A DNA stretch of 64,000 bases, taken from Cupriavidus pauculus. Its GTDB lineage: Bacteria > Pseudomonadota > Gammaproteobacteria > Burkholderiales > Burkholderiaceae. The position numbers were made by a program, and so were the translations under genes. The notes under the pieces are model-generated. The model was not told the DNA's origin. It did no database searches and saw only the letters and a program-made list of their open reading frames with translations. The stretch lies in the NCBI RefSeq assembly GCF_022179805.1, contig NZ_BPUO01000011.1, forward strand, positions 62,001-126,000. Reading direction: 5' to 3'. Positions 1 through 8,816 of this stretch are shown in pieces (within the stretch, counting starts at the first letter, position 1; each line of letters begins with the position of its first letter).

Positions 1-1344
1 GTCCTCGGGGCTCAGCGAAATAAACGCCGCCGCCACTTCGGGCAGTTGCGTCACCGACCACGTGTTGTCCTTGGCGTCCTGCGTCACGCGGATGATCGCG
101 CCCGGGCGGATCTTCACCTTCGGCTGCGCATTGGCCGACAGCGACGGCGCGATGAAGCGCAGTGCCGTGCCTTCGATGGTGGCGACTTCACCCGACAGCA
201 GTGTCGCCTTGACCTGCTTGGGCGTCACGCTGGTCACCACCGCGGATCGCAGGTCGTCGCTACCCGGGTGCTCCACCAGCGCATCGTCGATGGCCTGTTC
301 GCGCTCGGCGGAATCCGACGGCAAGTCGATGAACGCCTCGGGACCACGATAACCGTGCTTGCGCTCGTAGGTCATGATGCCGCTGCGCACGGACTCGTAG
401 GCGGCGTCCTGGTCGGCCTTGTTCAGCGTGGTGTACACGGTCAGGCCACGCGTGTAGGTTTCCTCGCGATATTGTGCGTACATCAGCTGGCGCACGATCT
501 CGGCCACGTACTCGGCGTGCGTGGAGAACTCGTTGCCCTCGCTGCGCACCTTCAGTTCCTCGCGCACGGCCTGGTCATACTGCTCGGGCGTGATGTAGCG
601 CAGGTCGCGCATGCGCTGCAGGATGTATTCCTGGCGCACCTTGGCGCGGCGCGGATTCACCACCGGGTTGTAGGCCGACGGCGCCTTGGGCAGCCCTGCC
701 AGCATCGCGGCCTCGGCCGGCGTCACGTCCTTGATCGATTTGCCAAAGTACACGCGCGCCGCGCTGGCAAAGCCATACGCGCGCTGGCCCAGGTAGATCT
801 GGTTCATGTACAGCTCGAGGATCTGGTCCTTGCTCAGGTTGGCCTCGATCTTGTACGCCAGCAGCATCTCGTAGATCTTGCGCGTGTAGGTCTTCTCGCT
901 GGACAGGAAAAAATTGCGGGCGACCTGCATCGTGATCGTCGATGCGCCCTGCGACAGGCCGCCCCGCAGGTTGGCCAGCCCCGCGCGCAACACGCCCACG
1001 AAGTCGACACCACCGTGTTCGTAAAAACGGTCGTCCTCGATGGCCAGCACGGCCTTCTTCATGACGTCGGGAATCTCGTTGATCGGCACGAAGTTGCGAC
1101 GCTCCTCGCCGAACTCGCCGATCAGTACGTTATCGGCGGTGTAGATGCGCAGCGGAATCTTCGGCCGATAGTCGGTGATGGTGTCCAGCGACGGCAGGTT
1201 CGGTGCCGCCACGACCAGTGCATAGCCCACCAGCAGCGCCACGGCGACGACACCCGCAGCAAGCAGCCCGAGCACCCAGAACATGATGCGCGCCCACAAC
1301 GGGCGGCGGACGGGGAGGGACGGCTTCTGTTGTGCTGTGGCCAT
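1..1344 (-). CDS. mrcA: Penicillin-binding protein 1A, N-terminal part (truncated by window edge)
   Basis: Bifunctional class A PBP: it polymerises lipid II (glycosyltransferase, GT51) and cross-links peptides (transpeptidase) in the periplasm while anchored in the inner membrane. The 448 visible codons show a short cytoplasmic N-terminus, one membrane segment (about residues 20-45) and a GT51 domain with the motif EDDRFYEHGG, whose first Glu (E103) is the family's catalytic residue. Further GT51 blocks are GASTITMQVARN and the QIYLGQ region. The sequence runs into the PBP1a linker/OB-like region and stops at the window edge before the SxxK transpeptidase motifs. The ATG at 1342-1344 is supported by the conserved N-terminus. 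It is divergent from pilMNOPQ, a common arrangement in proteobacteria. Family call is confident; the symbol could equally be ponA. Confidence 0.95.
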   Translation of the reverse strand, partial: MATAQQKPSLPVRRPLWARIMFWVLGLLAAGVVAVALLVGYALVVAAPNLPSLDTITDYRPKIPLRIYTADNVLIGEFGEERRNFVPINEIPDVMKKAVLAIEDDRFYEHGGVDFVGVLRAGLANLRGGLSQGASTITMQVARNFFLSSEKTYTRKIYEMLLAYKIEANLSKDQILELYMNQIYLGQRAYGFASAARVYFGKSIKDVTPAEAAMLAGLPKAPSAYNPVVNPRRAKVRQEYILQRMRDLRYITPEQYDQAVREELKVRSEGNEFSTHAEYVAEIVRQLMYAQYREETYTRGLTVYTTLNKADQDAAYESVRSGIMTYERKHGYRGPEAFIDLPSDSAEREQAIDDALVEHPGSDDLRSAVVTSVTPKQVKATLLSGEVATIEGTALRFIAPSLSANAQPKVKIRPGAIIRVTQDAKDNTWSVTQLPEVAAAFISLSPED

Positions 1345-1794
1345 AAGGGTTTACCTAACAAGAGTGCCCGGGATTATATCGTCGCTATCTCGACGCCCCG
1401 GCCGGGTAGTGCCCCGAAAGGCTCTACGGTGCTGTTACAAGATGTAATGTCGTTGAGATCAGCCTGTCACGCCATGCAGTTCGCAGTGCTGGCGCGGGCT
1501 GGCGGCATGGCCGAATGACTAAGTGAAGGCTGACGAGGCTTGGGCCGTGAGGGCATGGCAAGCGCATGTCAGTACGACGCATGGCAGTGGCGCCATGATC
1601 GACCGTCGGATTTTGGCAACGGATTGGCAGGGACCTTCCGAAAAAGAAAGCGTGGTCAAACCGGCACATTGCCAGCGCCTCCGGTTTTTGTGAGAATCCA
1701 CGAACATAAAAGAGCAAACGTTTCATCCAAGAAACTGGCTCGCACCATTAGAGCAAACAAGCCGTGGGCGAGTTCAAATGTCAGGGGGTCAACC
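1345..1794. other. Divergent intergenic region mrcA / pilM
   Basis: About 450 bases with no convincing gene. It contains the candidate mrcA -10 box and an inverted pair GCCATGC (1471-1477) / GCATGGC (1505-1511) that could be a protein-binding site or chance. An open frame continuous with pilM extends upstream through this region, but it lacks PilM homology before about 1795. It should also hold the pilM promoter, which I could not pinpoint. Confidence 0.6.
1373..1378 (-). promoter_or_regulatory. Candidate -10 box of the PBP1a gene
   Basis: On the minus strand this reads TATAAT and lies about 29 bp upstream of the mrcA ATG. I see no good -35 hexamer at the expected distance, so this is a tentative sigma-70 call. 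Confidence 0.4.
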
Positions 1795-2880
1795 TTGCGA
1801 CGGGGCATCTTGTCGGGTCTTCTACGCCGGACTACGGTCGGCGTGGATATTGGTTCGTCCAGCGTAAAGGTCGTTGAGCTGTCCGTCGGGACAAGCAAGA
1901 ACGACTTCAGGCTGGAGAAATGCGCCAGCGAACTGCTGGACCGCAACGCCGTTGCCGATGGCAACGTGGTCAACATCGAGGCCGTGGGCATCGCGCTCAA
2001 GCGCGCGCTCGGCAAGGCGGGCATCCGCACCAAGGACGTAGTCCTTGGCGTGCCGTCCATGCTGACGGAATCCCAGACGGTCAGTCTGCCGGACAACCTG
2101 TCCGAAGACGAACTCTATTCGCAGGTCGAATCCGAGGCGCACCGCCTCTATCCGCCATCGCAGGCGGTGAATTTCGACTTCGCGGTGATTGGTCCCAGCG
2201 AAACCGAAGGCGGCATTGGCGTACGCGTCACGGCTGCCAACAGTGATCGTGTCCAGGAGCGTGTGACGGCAGCCGAAATGGCCGGCCTGAAACCGCAGGT
2301 GATGGACGTGGAGGAGTACGCTGTGCAGCGCTCGATCGTGCAGATGCTTGGCGTACCCGCCGGCCTGAACGAAAGCGATGCGAAGGACATGCCCGTCGTG
2401 GCAGTGGTCCACCTGGGCGGCAGCCGATCCAAGGCCATCTTCTACCAGGGCTGGAAGGAACTCTACGAGCAGCCTCTGAACAGCTACGGCGACCAGCTCA
2501 CGCAGAGCGCCGCACGAATGTTCACGCTCGACGCGCTCAAGGCGGAGATCAAGAAGCGCAAAAACACGCTGCCCGAAGCGTGGCGCGCGCAATTGCTCAA
2601 GCCGTCGTTGGAAGCGCTGGCCATGGAGGTGCAGGGGGCAATCGGCAATTTCATTGCCAGCTCCAGCCTCGGCCGGGTCGACGAGATCCTGCTTTCCGGC
2701 GGACACGCGTCGCTGCTTGGTGTCCAGGCGGCGATCCAGCAACAGACGCAGATCACGACCACGCTGGCCAATCCCTTCGCAAACATGACGACCGCAGGCA
2801 AGGTCAACGAGCGCTATCTCCAGCGCGACCTGCCCGCGTACATCGTCAGTGCGGGACTGGCACTGCGCGGCCTGCAATAA
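1795..2880 (+). CDS. pilM: Type IV pilus inner-membrane platform protein PilM
   Basis: Actin-like cytoplasmic ATP-binding protein that binds the N-terminus of PilN and links the PilNOP alignment complex to the pilus motor. The phosphate-1 type motif DIGSSSVK lies at residues 18-25, and the C-terminal LLSGGHASLLG block is typical of the FtsA/PilM fold. The frame is open from 1540, but homology begins near 1800. I chose TTG 1795, preceded by a GGGGG purine block with 6-nt spacing, giving 361 aa, close to the usual PilM length. TTG 1810 (356 aa) is the alternative. It is the first gene of pilMNOPQ; pilN starts 17 nt downstream. Function is certain; the non-ATG start is inferred. Confidence 0.93.
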   Translation: MRRGILSGLLRRTTVGVDIGSSSVKVVELSVGTSKNDFRLEKCASELLDRNAVADGNVVNIEAVGIALKRALGKAGIRTKDVVLGVPSMLTESQTVSLPDNLSEDELYSQVESEAHRLYPPSQAVNFDFAVIGPSETEGGIGVRVTAANSDRVQERVTAAEMAGLKPQVMDVEEYAVQRSIVQMLGVPAGLNESDAKDMPVVAVVHLGGSRSKAIFYQGWKELYEQPLNSYGDQLTQSAARMFTLDALKAEIKKRKNTLPEAWRAQLLKPSLEALAMEVQGAIGNFIASSSLGRVDEILLSGGHASLLGVQAAIQQQTQITTTLANPFANMTTAGKVNERYLQRDLPAYIVSAGLALRGLQ

Positions 2881-2897
2881 GCCACCGGGGGACACGC

Positions 2898-3542
2898 ATG
2901 TCCACGACGACGAATACCATTCCGTCGGTCAACCTGCTGCCGTATCACGAGGCGCGCAAGGCCGCCCGGCGCAAGAAGGTCTACAGCATGCTTGGCGGGG
3001 CCGCGGGCGCGGGGGCGCTTGTGGTACTGATCGGCGGTTTCTACATCGACTCGCAGATCGACGAAGTCAGCACGCTGAACCAGACGCTGTCCACCGAGAA
3101 TGCCCGCATGGACGGGCAGATCAAGGAGGTCATTTCGCTCAAGAAGGACATTGAGGCACTGCTGGACCGCCAGCGCGCCATCGAGAGCCTTCAGGCGGAA
3201 CGCAACCTGCCGGTGCAACTGCTGGAAGAGCTGGTGCGCCAGGTGCCCGAAGGCGTCTACCTGACCACGCTCAAGCAGACGGGCGACACGTTCGTGATGT
3301 CCGGTGTGGCCCAGTCCAACGAACGCGTATCGGAGCTGCTGCGCAACATCAGCCAAGTGCAATGGCTGGACCGTGCCGAACTGGTGGAGTCCAAGGCCGT
3401 CACGATGACCAACAACCTGCGCGAACAGCGCCGGCTGTTCGATTTCTCGATGCGCTTCTCCTACCGCGCGCCGGAACCGACGGAAAAGAAGAAAACCGGC
3501 GCGTCTGACGCGGCGGCGAAGCCGGCGGGAGGCAAGGTCTGA
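2898..3542 (+). CDS. pilN: Type IV pilus assembly protein PilN
   Basis: Bitopic inner-membrane protein of the PilMNOP alignment complex. The N-terminal cytoplasmic motif VNLLPYHEARKAARRKK (residues 11-27) is the family's PilM-binding tail. One membrane helix follows (about 32-50), then a periplasmic coiled coil and a ferredoxin-like domain (LLEELVRQVPEGVYLTTL). Its 214 aa is normal. The C-terminus is Lys/Ala-rich and low complexity. The stop is 2 nt before the pilO ATG, so the genes are probably co-translated. Confidence 0.95.
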   Translation: MSTTTNTIPSVNLLPYHEARKAARRKKVYSMLGGAAGAGALVVLIGGFYIDSQIDEVSTLNQTLSTENARMDGQIKEVISLKKDIEALLDRQRAIESLQAERNLPVQLLEELVRQVPEGVYLTTLKQTGDTFVMSGVAQSNERVSELLRNISQVQWLDRAELVESKAVTMTNNLREQRRLFDFSMRFSYRAPEPTEKKKTGASDAAAKPAGGKV

Positions 3543-3544
3543 TC

Positions 3545-4219
3545 ATGGCACTGAACTCCAACATCTCCCTGCAGGACTTCACTACGCAGTTCCGTGGCCT
3601 GAACCTGAACGAGCCGGAGACCTGGCCCACCGCGCCGCGCCTGCTGTTTTCCGTACTGGCGGCCGTGATCGTGCTGGTGCTGGGCTGGCAGTTCTACTGG
3701 AGCGACAAGAGCGACGAGCTGGACCGCAAGCACGCCGAGCACGAGCAGCTCAAGCAGCAGTTCCGCTCGAAGGTGGCGCAGGTGGCCAACCTCGAAGAAC
3801 TGCGCAAGCAGAAGGCCGAAGTGGAAAAGCGCGTGGCCCTGGCCGAGCGGCAACTGCCGAACAGCACGGAAATGGACGCGCTGCTGGCTGACGTCAACCA
3901 CGCCGGCGTGGCGCGCGGCCTGCAGTTCGAACTGTTCAAGCCGCAGGCGGCAGCGGTCAAGCCGTACTTTGCCGAAATCCCGGTCAACCTGAAGGTCACC
4001 GGCCGCTATCACGACGTCGCGCTGTTCAACGCCGACGTGGCGGCTCTGTCGCGGATCGTTTCCATGCGTAACCTGAACATGTCGGTCGCCAAGGACGGCA
4101 CGCTGTCGATGGAAGGCATGGCGATGGCCTACCGCGCGCTGGATCCGGACGAGCAGGCCGCGCAGCGCAGGGCTGCCGCCGACGCCGCCGCGAAGAAGAA
4201 AAATGGAGGCGCCAAGTGA
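3545..4219 (+). CDS. pilO: Type IV pilus assembly protein PilO
   Basis: Inner-membrane partner of PilN: the two form periplasmic heterodimers that control pilus dynamics and bridge to PilP and PilQ. The 224-aa protein has a cytoplasmic N-terminus, a membrane helix (about residues 33-52), a long charged coiled coil (about 57-110) and a C-terminal ferredoxin-like domain. The terminal Ala/Lys tract is low complexity. The final codons overlap the GTG start of pilP (GTGA). Confidence 0.95.
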   Translation: MALNSNISLQDFTTQFRGLNLNEPETWPTAPRLLFSVLAAVIVLVLGWQFYWSDKSDELDRKHAEHEQLKQQFRSKVAQVANLEELRKQKAEVEKRVALAERQLPNSTEMDALLADVNHAGVARGLQFELFKPQAAAVKPYFAEIPVNLKVTGRYHDVALFNADVAALSRIVSMRNLNMSVAKDGTLSMEGMAMAYRALDPDEQAAQRRAAADAAAKKKNGGAK

Positions 4220-4755
4220 GCCGCCATACCCGACGTCCACCGGTAGCGTTGCATACGCTTGCCGCGGTCGCCCTGGCGGTGACCACCCTGGCGGCCTGCG
4301 GCCAGAGCGACGACGACGGCCTGCGCCAATGGATGGCGCAGACGCGCGCCGCCAAGGCGCCGGCGCCCGAACCACTGCCCGAGGTCAAGCCGTACACGCC
4401 ACGCGAGTACGGGGGGCGCGCATCGCCCGAGCCCTTCGCGCAGACGAAGATCGGTGAGCTGAACAAGACGATGTCTGAGTCGCCGGAGGCCGGACGGCGA
4501 CACGAGCCGCTTGAGGATTTCCCGCTGGAAAACTTCAAGATGCTCGGCATGCTGAAGAAAAACGGCGAGACCTACGGTGTCGTACGCGTAGATAACAAGA
4601 TCCATCACGTCAAGGTGGGTCAGTATCTCGGCCAGAGCTATGGCCGGGTGGTCCGCATCAACGATCAAGAGATCGTGTTGCGCGAATTGGTTCGGGAAGG
4701 GGTCTCAGATTGGAAAGAGAAAATGACCAGCCTGAAGCTGGAGGCATCCGCATGA
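4216..4755 (+). CDS. pilP: Type IV pilus lipoprotein PilP
   Basis: Inner-membrane lipoprotein connecting PilN/PilO to the secretin PilQ. It starts at GTG 4216, overlapping the pilO stop by 4 nt. The N-terminus is basic and hydrophobic, ending in a lipobox LAAC (C28). A proline-rich flexible linker follows, then the compact C-terminal PilP beta domain (about residues 95-179). Length 179 aa is typical. The 3' end overlaps the pilQ ATG (ATGA), so N, O, P and Q are all tightly coupled. Confidence 0.95.
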   Translation: MSRHTRRPPVALHTLAAVALAVTTLAACGQSDDDGLRQWMAQTRAAKAPAPEPLPEVKPYTPREYGGRASPEPFAQTKIGELNKTMSESPEAGRRHEPLEDFPLENFKMLGMLKKNGETYGVVRVDNKIHHVKVGQYLGQSYGRVVRINDQEIVLRELVREGVSDWKEKMTSLKLEASA

Positions 4756-6890
4756 TCACGTCACGTTGGGTCCGGGCGCTTGCGGGCGCTTCAGCGATGG
4801 CGCTGGTGCTGGCCTCTCCGGCCGCACTGGCACAACACAACCAGCTCAAGCAGGTGGATGCCAACGTCGTTGGCGAGCAGACCGTCTTCACGGTCGACCT
4901 GCAAGGGCCGCTGGCGCAGAAGCCGGCGGACTTCACCACGCAGAATCCGGCAAAGATTGCGATTGATTTCTTCGATACGGGTTTTGCCGCGGGACGGGCC
5001 CAGTACGAGTATGCGGGCAAGCTGCTGAAGAGCGCCAACGTGATGCAGATCGGTGACCGCACCCGCGTGGTGCTGGACCTGGCGCGCAATGCCACGTACC
5101 GCACGGAAATGCGCGGCACGCAGTTCGTGGTGCTGATGGACAACGTGGCGCAGGCTGCCGCGGCGGCCGTCCCCACGTTCGCGCCGGCGGGGCCGGCGAT
5201 GCAGCCCATCTCGGCTAACCGCACCTCGATCCGCAATATCGACTTCCGCCGTGGCACCGATGGTGCCGGCCGCGTGGTGGTCGATCTGTCGTCGCGCGAT
5301 TCGGGCATCAACATCCAGCAGCAGGGTCAGAACCTGGTGGTGGACTTCATCGGCACAGGACTGCCGAACGACCTGCGCCGCCGCTTCGACGTGACCGACT
5401 TCGGCACGCCGGTGCAGGCCATGCGCGCCAGCGACGCCAACGGCGCGGCGCGGCTCACCATCGAGCCTCGCGGCAACTGGGAATACAGCTCGTACCAGAC
5501 GGACAACCAGTTCGTGGTCGAGGTGCGCCAAGTCAAGGAAGATCCGAACAAGCTGATCTCGGGCCAGGGGTACCGGGGCGAGCGCCTGTCGCTGAACTTC
5601 CAGAACATCGACATCCGATCGCTGCTGCAGGTCTTTGCCGACTTCACGAACCTGAACATCATCACCAGCGACACGGTGCAGGGCAACCTGACGCTACGTC
5701 TCAAGGATGTGCCATGGGATCAGGCGCTGCAGATCGTGCTCGATTCCAAGGGCCTGGCATCGCGTCGCAACGGCAACGTGCTGTGGGTGGCACCGAAGGC
5801 CGAGCTGGCCACCAAGGAAAAGCTCGAGCTTGAGGCGCTGCAGCAGATCAACGAACTGGAGCCGATCCGCAGCCAGGTGTTCCAGCTGAACTACCAGCGT
5901 GCCGACGACGTGCGCCGCATGCTGCTGGGGCTGGCTGTCACTGGCGGCGCTGGTGGTGGCGGCGGTGCGGTGGGTGGCGCGGCGGGCGGTGCCGCAGGTG
6001 TTACGCGCATGCTGTCCAAGCGCGGCTCGCTGACCGCCGATCCGCGTACCAACCAGTTGTTCGTGTCCGACATCGGCTCGAAGCTCGAGGAAGTGCAGAA
6101 CTTCCTGCAGAAGATCGACATTCCGGTACGCCAGGTGGTCATCGAGGCGCGCATCGTCGAAGCCAGCGATACGTTCAGCCGCAACCTCGGCGTGAAGCTC
6201 GGTTTTGCCTCGCAACGGTCGGGTGCCGCCTACGGCAACACGTACCAGAACGTGGCGACGCCGTTCACGAAGGATGCGGTCTGGGATAACGGCCCGGCAG
6301 TAAGTCTGCCGGCAGCTGCGATCAACGGCACGAACCCGGCGTCGGTGGCGTTCAGTATCTTCAATACCGCCGCAGGCCGATTCCTGGACCTGGAACTGTC
6401 CGCGCTGGAAGCCGACGGCAAGGGCAAGATCATCTCCAGCCCGCGCGTGGTCACGGCCAACAACATCAAGGCACTGATCGAGCAGGGTACCGAGCTGCCG
6501 TACCAGTCGGCCACGTCAAGCGGCGCCACGTCGGTGCAGTTCCGCAAGGCGAACCTGAAGCTGGAAGTCACCCCGCAGATCACGCCGGAAGGCAATGTGC
6601 TGCTGGACGTCGACGTCAACAAGGACAGCGTGGGTATCCAGACCGTCAGCGGCTTCGCCATCGACACCAAGCACGTGCAGACGCAAGTGCTGGTGGAGAA
6701 CGGCGGCACCGTGGTGATTGGTGGTATCTACAGCCAGGACGAGTCGACCACCATCAACAAGGTGCCCTGGCTGGGTGACATTCCGGTGCTGGGCAACCTG
6801 TTCAAGAACAATGCCAAGGTCAACAACCGGACCGAGCTGCTGGTGTTCCTGACGCCTCGCATCCTGAATGACAGCGTATCGTTGAAATAA
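4752..6890 (+). CDS. pilQ: Type IV pilus secretin PilQ
   Basis: Outer-membrane secretin forming the gated pore through which the pilus passes. The 712-aa protein has a signal peptide (cleavage near PAALA-Q, about residue 27) and two AMIN peptidoglycan-binding domains (near 30-130 and 155-260). Next come a secretin/TonB short N-terminal domain, an N1 domain with a glycine-rich insertion (GGAGGGGGAVGG), and the C-terminal secretin domain with the hallmark VPWLGDIPVLGNLFK. I chose ATG 4752 because it overlaps the pilP stop and gives a clean signal peptide; an in-frame ATG at 4710 would put extra residues ahead of it. An intrinsic terminator follows. Confidence 0.96.
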   Translation: MITSRWVRALAGASAMALVLASPAALAQHNQLKQVDANVVGEQTVFTVDLQGPLAQKPADFTTQNPAKIAIDFFDTGFAAGRAQYEYAGKLLKSANVMQIGDRTRVVLDLARNATYRTEMRGTQFVVLMDNVAQAAAAAVPTFAPAGPAMQPISANRTSIRNIDFRRGTDGAGRVVVDLSSRDSGINIQQQGQNLVVDFIGTGLPNDLRRRFDVTDFGTPVQAMRASDANGAARLTIEPRGNWEYSSYQTDNQFVVEVRQVKEDPNKLISGQGYRGERLSLNFQNIDIRSLLQVFADFTNLNIITSDTVQGNLTLRLKDVPWDQALQIVLDSKGLASRRNGNVLWVAPKAELATKEKLELEALQQINELEPIRSQVFQLNYQRADDVRRMLLGLAVTGGAGGGGGAVGGAAGGAAGVTRMLSKRGSLTADPRTNQLFVSDIGSKLEEVQNFLQKIDIPVRQVVIEARIVEASDTFSRNLGVKLGFASQRSGAAYGNTYQNVATPFTKDAVWDNGPAVSLPAAAINGTNPASVAFSIFNTAAGRFLDLELSALEADGKGKIISSPRVVTANNIKALIEQGTELPYQSATSSGATSVQFRKANLKLEVTPQITPEGNVLLDVDVNKDSVGIQTVSGFAIDTKHVQTQVLVENGGTVVIGGIYSQDESTTINKVPWLGDIPVLGNLFKNNAKVNNRTELLVFLTPRILNDSVSLK

Positions 6891-6933
6891 CACTGGCCGG
6901 GTGCAGCACCGGGCCCGGATGCAGTAGACTGGC

Positions 6934-6968
6934 AGGCCGCGTCGGATTCCGACGCGGCCTTTTTCTTT
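6934..6968 (+). terminator. Rho-independent terminator after pilQ
   Basis: A perfect 12-bp stem, AGGCCGCGTCGG (6934-6945) and CCGACGCGGCCT (6949-6960), with a 3-nt loop and followed by TTTTCTTT. It ends the pilMNOPQ unit and separates it from aroKB. Confidence 0.9.
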
Positions 6969-7088
6969 AGCGCGGCGCGTCGGTGGTACCGACGGCCAGC
7001 CGGGACCGGACCGCGATGGTGCACAATGGCGTATCGATCACGTCAGCAAGGCGGCCCGACCTGGGCGGCCATGCCGTGAGCCTTATCG

Positions 7089-7703
7089 TTGCAAGACAGT
7101 CCAGTGACAGCCAATCGCCCGAATCTTTTCTTTGTTGGCCTGATGGGCGCCGGCAAGACCACCGTCGGCCGCTCGGTGGCCAGACGCCTCGATTACCCGT
7201 TCGTCGACTCGGATCACGAGCTTGAAGCACGCTGCGGCGTGCGGATTCCGGTGATTTTCGAGCACGAGGGCGAGGCTGGATTCCGCGACCGCGAAGAGCA
7301 GATCATCGCCGAACTGACGGGCCGCAGCGGGGTGGTGCTGGCCACCGGCGGCGGCGCGGTGCTGCGCGAAGCCAATCGGGCGGCGCTCAAGGCCAACGGT
7401 ACCGTGGTGTACCTGCGCGCCAGTCCCCATGATCTCTGGCTGCGCACGCGGCACGACCGCAACCGTCCGTTGCTGCAGACGCAGGATCCCAAGGGCCGGC
7501 TGGAGGCCTTGTACGCCGAGCGCGACCCGCTGTACCGCGAGGTGGCGGACTTCATTATCGAAACCGGCAAGCCGACCGTGGCGCAGCTTGCTAATATGGT
7601 TCTCATGCAACTTGAAATGGCCGGCTTCACGCTGCCGGCCGCGGAAGCCGAGCCCGACACCGACATGGTGGACGAGCCGCCGGCGCAGGACACCCATTCA
7701 TGA
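7089..7703 (+). CDS. aroK: Shikimate kinase
   Basis: Phosphorylates shikimate to shikimate-3-phosphate with ATP in the pathway to chorismate and aromatic amino acids. Visible motifs are the Walker A GLMGAGKT (residues 17-24 from this start), the shikimate-binding DSDHELE block, the ATGGGAVLR motif, and the lid region with DRNRPLL. Start choice is uncertain: TTG 7089 gives 204 aa, while in-frame GTG 7104 would begin MTANRPNLFF and may be the true start. The C-terminal 30 residues are acidic and extend past the family core. The 3' end overlaps aroB by 4 nt (ATGA). Confidence 0.93.
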   Translation: MQDSPVTANRPNLFFVGLMGAGKTTVGRSVARRLDYPFVDSDHELEARCGVRIPVIFEHEGEAGFRDREEQIIAELTGRSGVVLATGGGAVLREANRAALKANGTVVYLRASPHDLWLRTRHDRNRPLLQTQDPKGRLEALYAERDPLYREVADFIIETGKPTVAQLANMVLMQLEMAGFTLPAAEAEPDTDMVDEPPAQDTHS

Positions 7704-8806
7704 TCACGCTGGAAGTCGATCTCGGGGCGCGTAGCTACCCGATCCTTATTGGCGGCGGCCTGCTGGACCGCGCCGACCTGCTGCAGCCGCATGTGCGCGG
7801 CCAGCATGCCGTTATCGTGACCAACGAGACGGTTGGTCCGCTCTATGCCGCGCGCGTGGAAGCCACGCTGGCCGGGCTTGGCAAGACCGTGCGCACGGTG
7901 GTGCTGCCCGATGGCGAGCGCTTCAAGCAGTGGGAAACGCTGAACCGGATTTTCGATGCACTGCTGCAGGCGGGCGCCGACCGCAAGACGACCCTGATCG
8001 CGCTGGGCGGCGGGGTGGTGGGCGATATGACCGGCTTTGCCGCGGCCTGCTACATGCGCGGCGTGCCGTTCGTGCAGATGCCGACCACGCTGCTGTCGCA
8101 GGTGGACTCGTCGGTGGGCGGCAAGACGGGCATCAACCATCCGCTGGGCAAGAACATGATCGGCGCGTTTCACCAGCCCAACGCGGTGATCGCCGATATC
8201 GACACGCTGAAGACGCTGCCGGCGCGCGAACTGGCCGCTGGCCTGGCCGAGGTGATCAAGCACGGCGCAATCGCCGATGCCGCCTACTTCGGCTGGATCG
8301 AGGACAACATCGCCGGGCTGAACGCGTGCGACACTGCGCTGATGGCCGAAGCCGTGCGCCGGTCCTGCGAAATCAAGGCGGGCGTGGTGGCCCAGGACGA
8401 GCGGGAAGGCGGACTGCGGGCGATCCTCAATTTCGGACACACGTTTGGCCATGCAATCGAGGCCGGCATGGGCTATGGCGAATGGCTCCATGGCGAGGCC
8501 GTGGGCTGCGGCATGGTGATGGCGGCAGACCTGTCGCACCGGCTTGGTTTCATCGACGTGGAGACGCGCGCGCGCATCCGCACGCTGACGCAGGCGGCGA
8601 TGCTGCCGGTGGTGGCCCCGGATCTTGGCATCGACCGCTATGTCGAACTGATGAAGGTGGACAAGAAGGCCGAGGCCGGCAGCATCAAGTTCATTCTGCT
8701 GCGCAAGATGGGCGAGGCGTTCATTACCACCGTGCCGGACCCCGATTTGCGTGACACGCTGCGTCACGCTGTACTGAAACCTCCCGCAGAGGCACCGGTC
8801 GCGTGA
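7700..8806 (+). CDS. aroB: 3-dehydroquinate synthase
   Basis: Converts DAHP to 3-dehydroquinate, the second step of the shikimate pathway; it needs NAD+ and a divalent metal. Its 368 aa match the family. The NAD-binding block GGGVVGDMTGF and the substrate-binding MPTTLLSQVDSSVGGKTG are present. The metal ligands fall in LAEVIKHG (Glu), FGHTFGHAIE (His) and WLHGEAV (His). The ATG overlaps the aroK stop, so kinase and synthase are likely translated together. Confidence 0.97.
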   Translation: MITLEVDLGARSYPILIGGGLLDRADLLQPHVRGQHAVIVTNETVGPLYAARVEATLAGLGKTVRTVVLPDGERFKQWETLNRIFDALLQAGADRKTTLIALGGGVVGDMTGFAAACYMRGVPFVQMPTTLLSQVDSSVGGKTGINHPLGKNMIGAFHQPNAVIADIDTLKTLPARELAAGLAEVIKHGAIADAAYFGWIEDNIAGLNACDTALMAEAVRRSCEIKAGVVAQDEREGGLRAILNFGHTFGHAIEAGMGYGEWLHGEAVGCGMVMAADLSHRLGFIDVETRARIRTLTQAAMLPVVAPDLGIDRYVELMKVDKKAEAGSIKFILLRKMGEAFITTVPDPDLRDTLRHAVLKPPAEAPVA

Positions 8807-8816
8807 GCGGCTGGTT

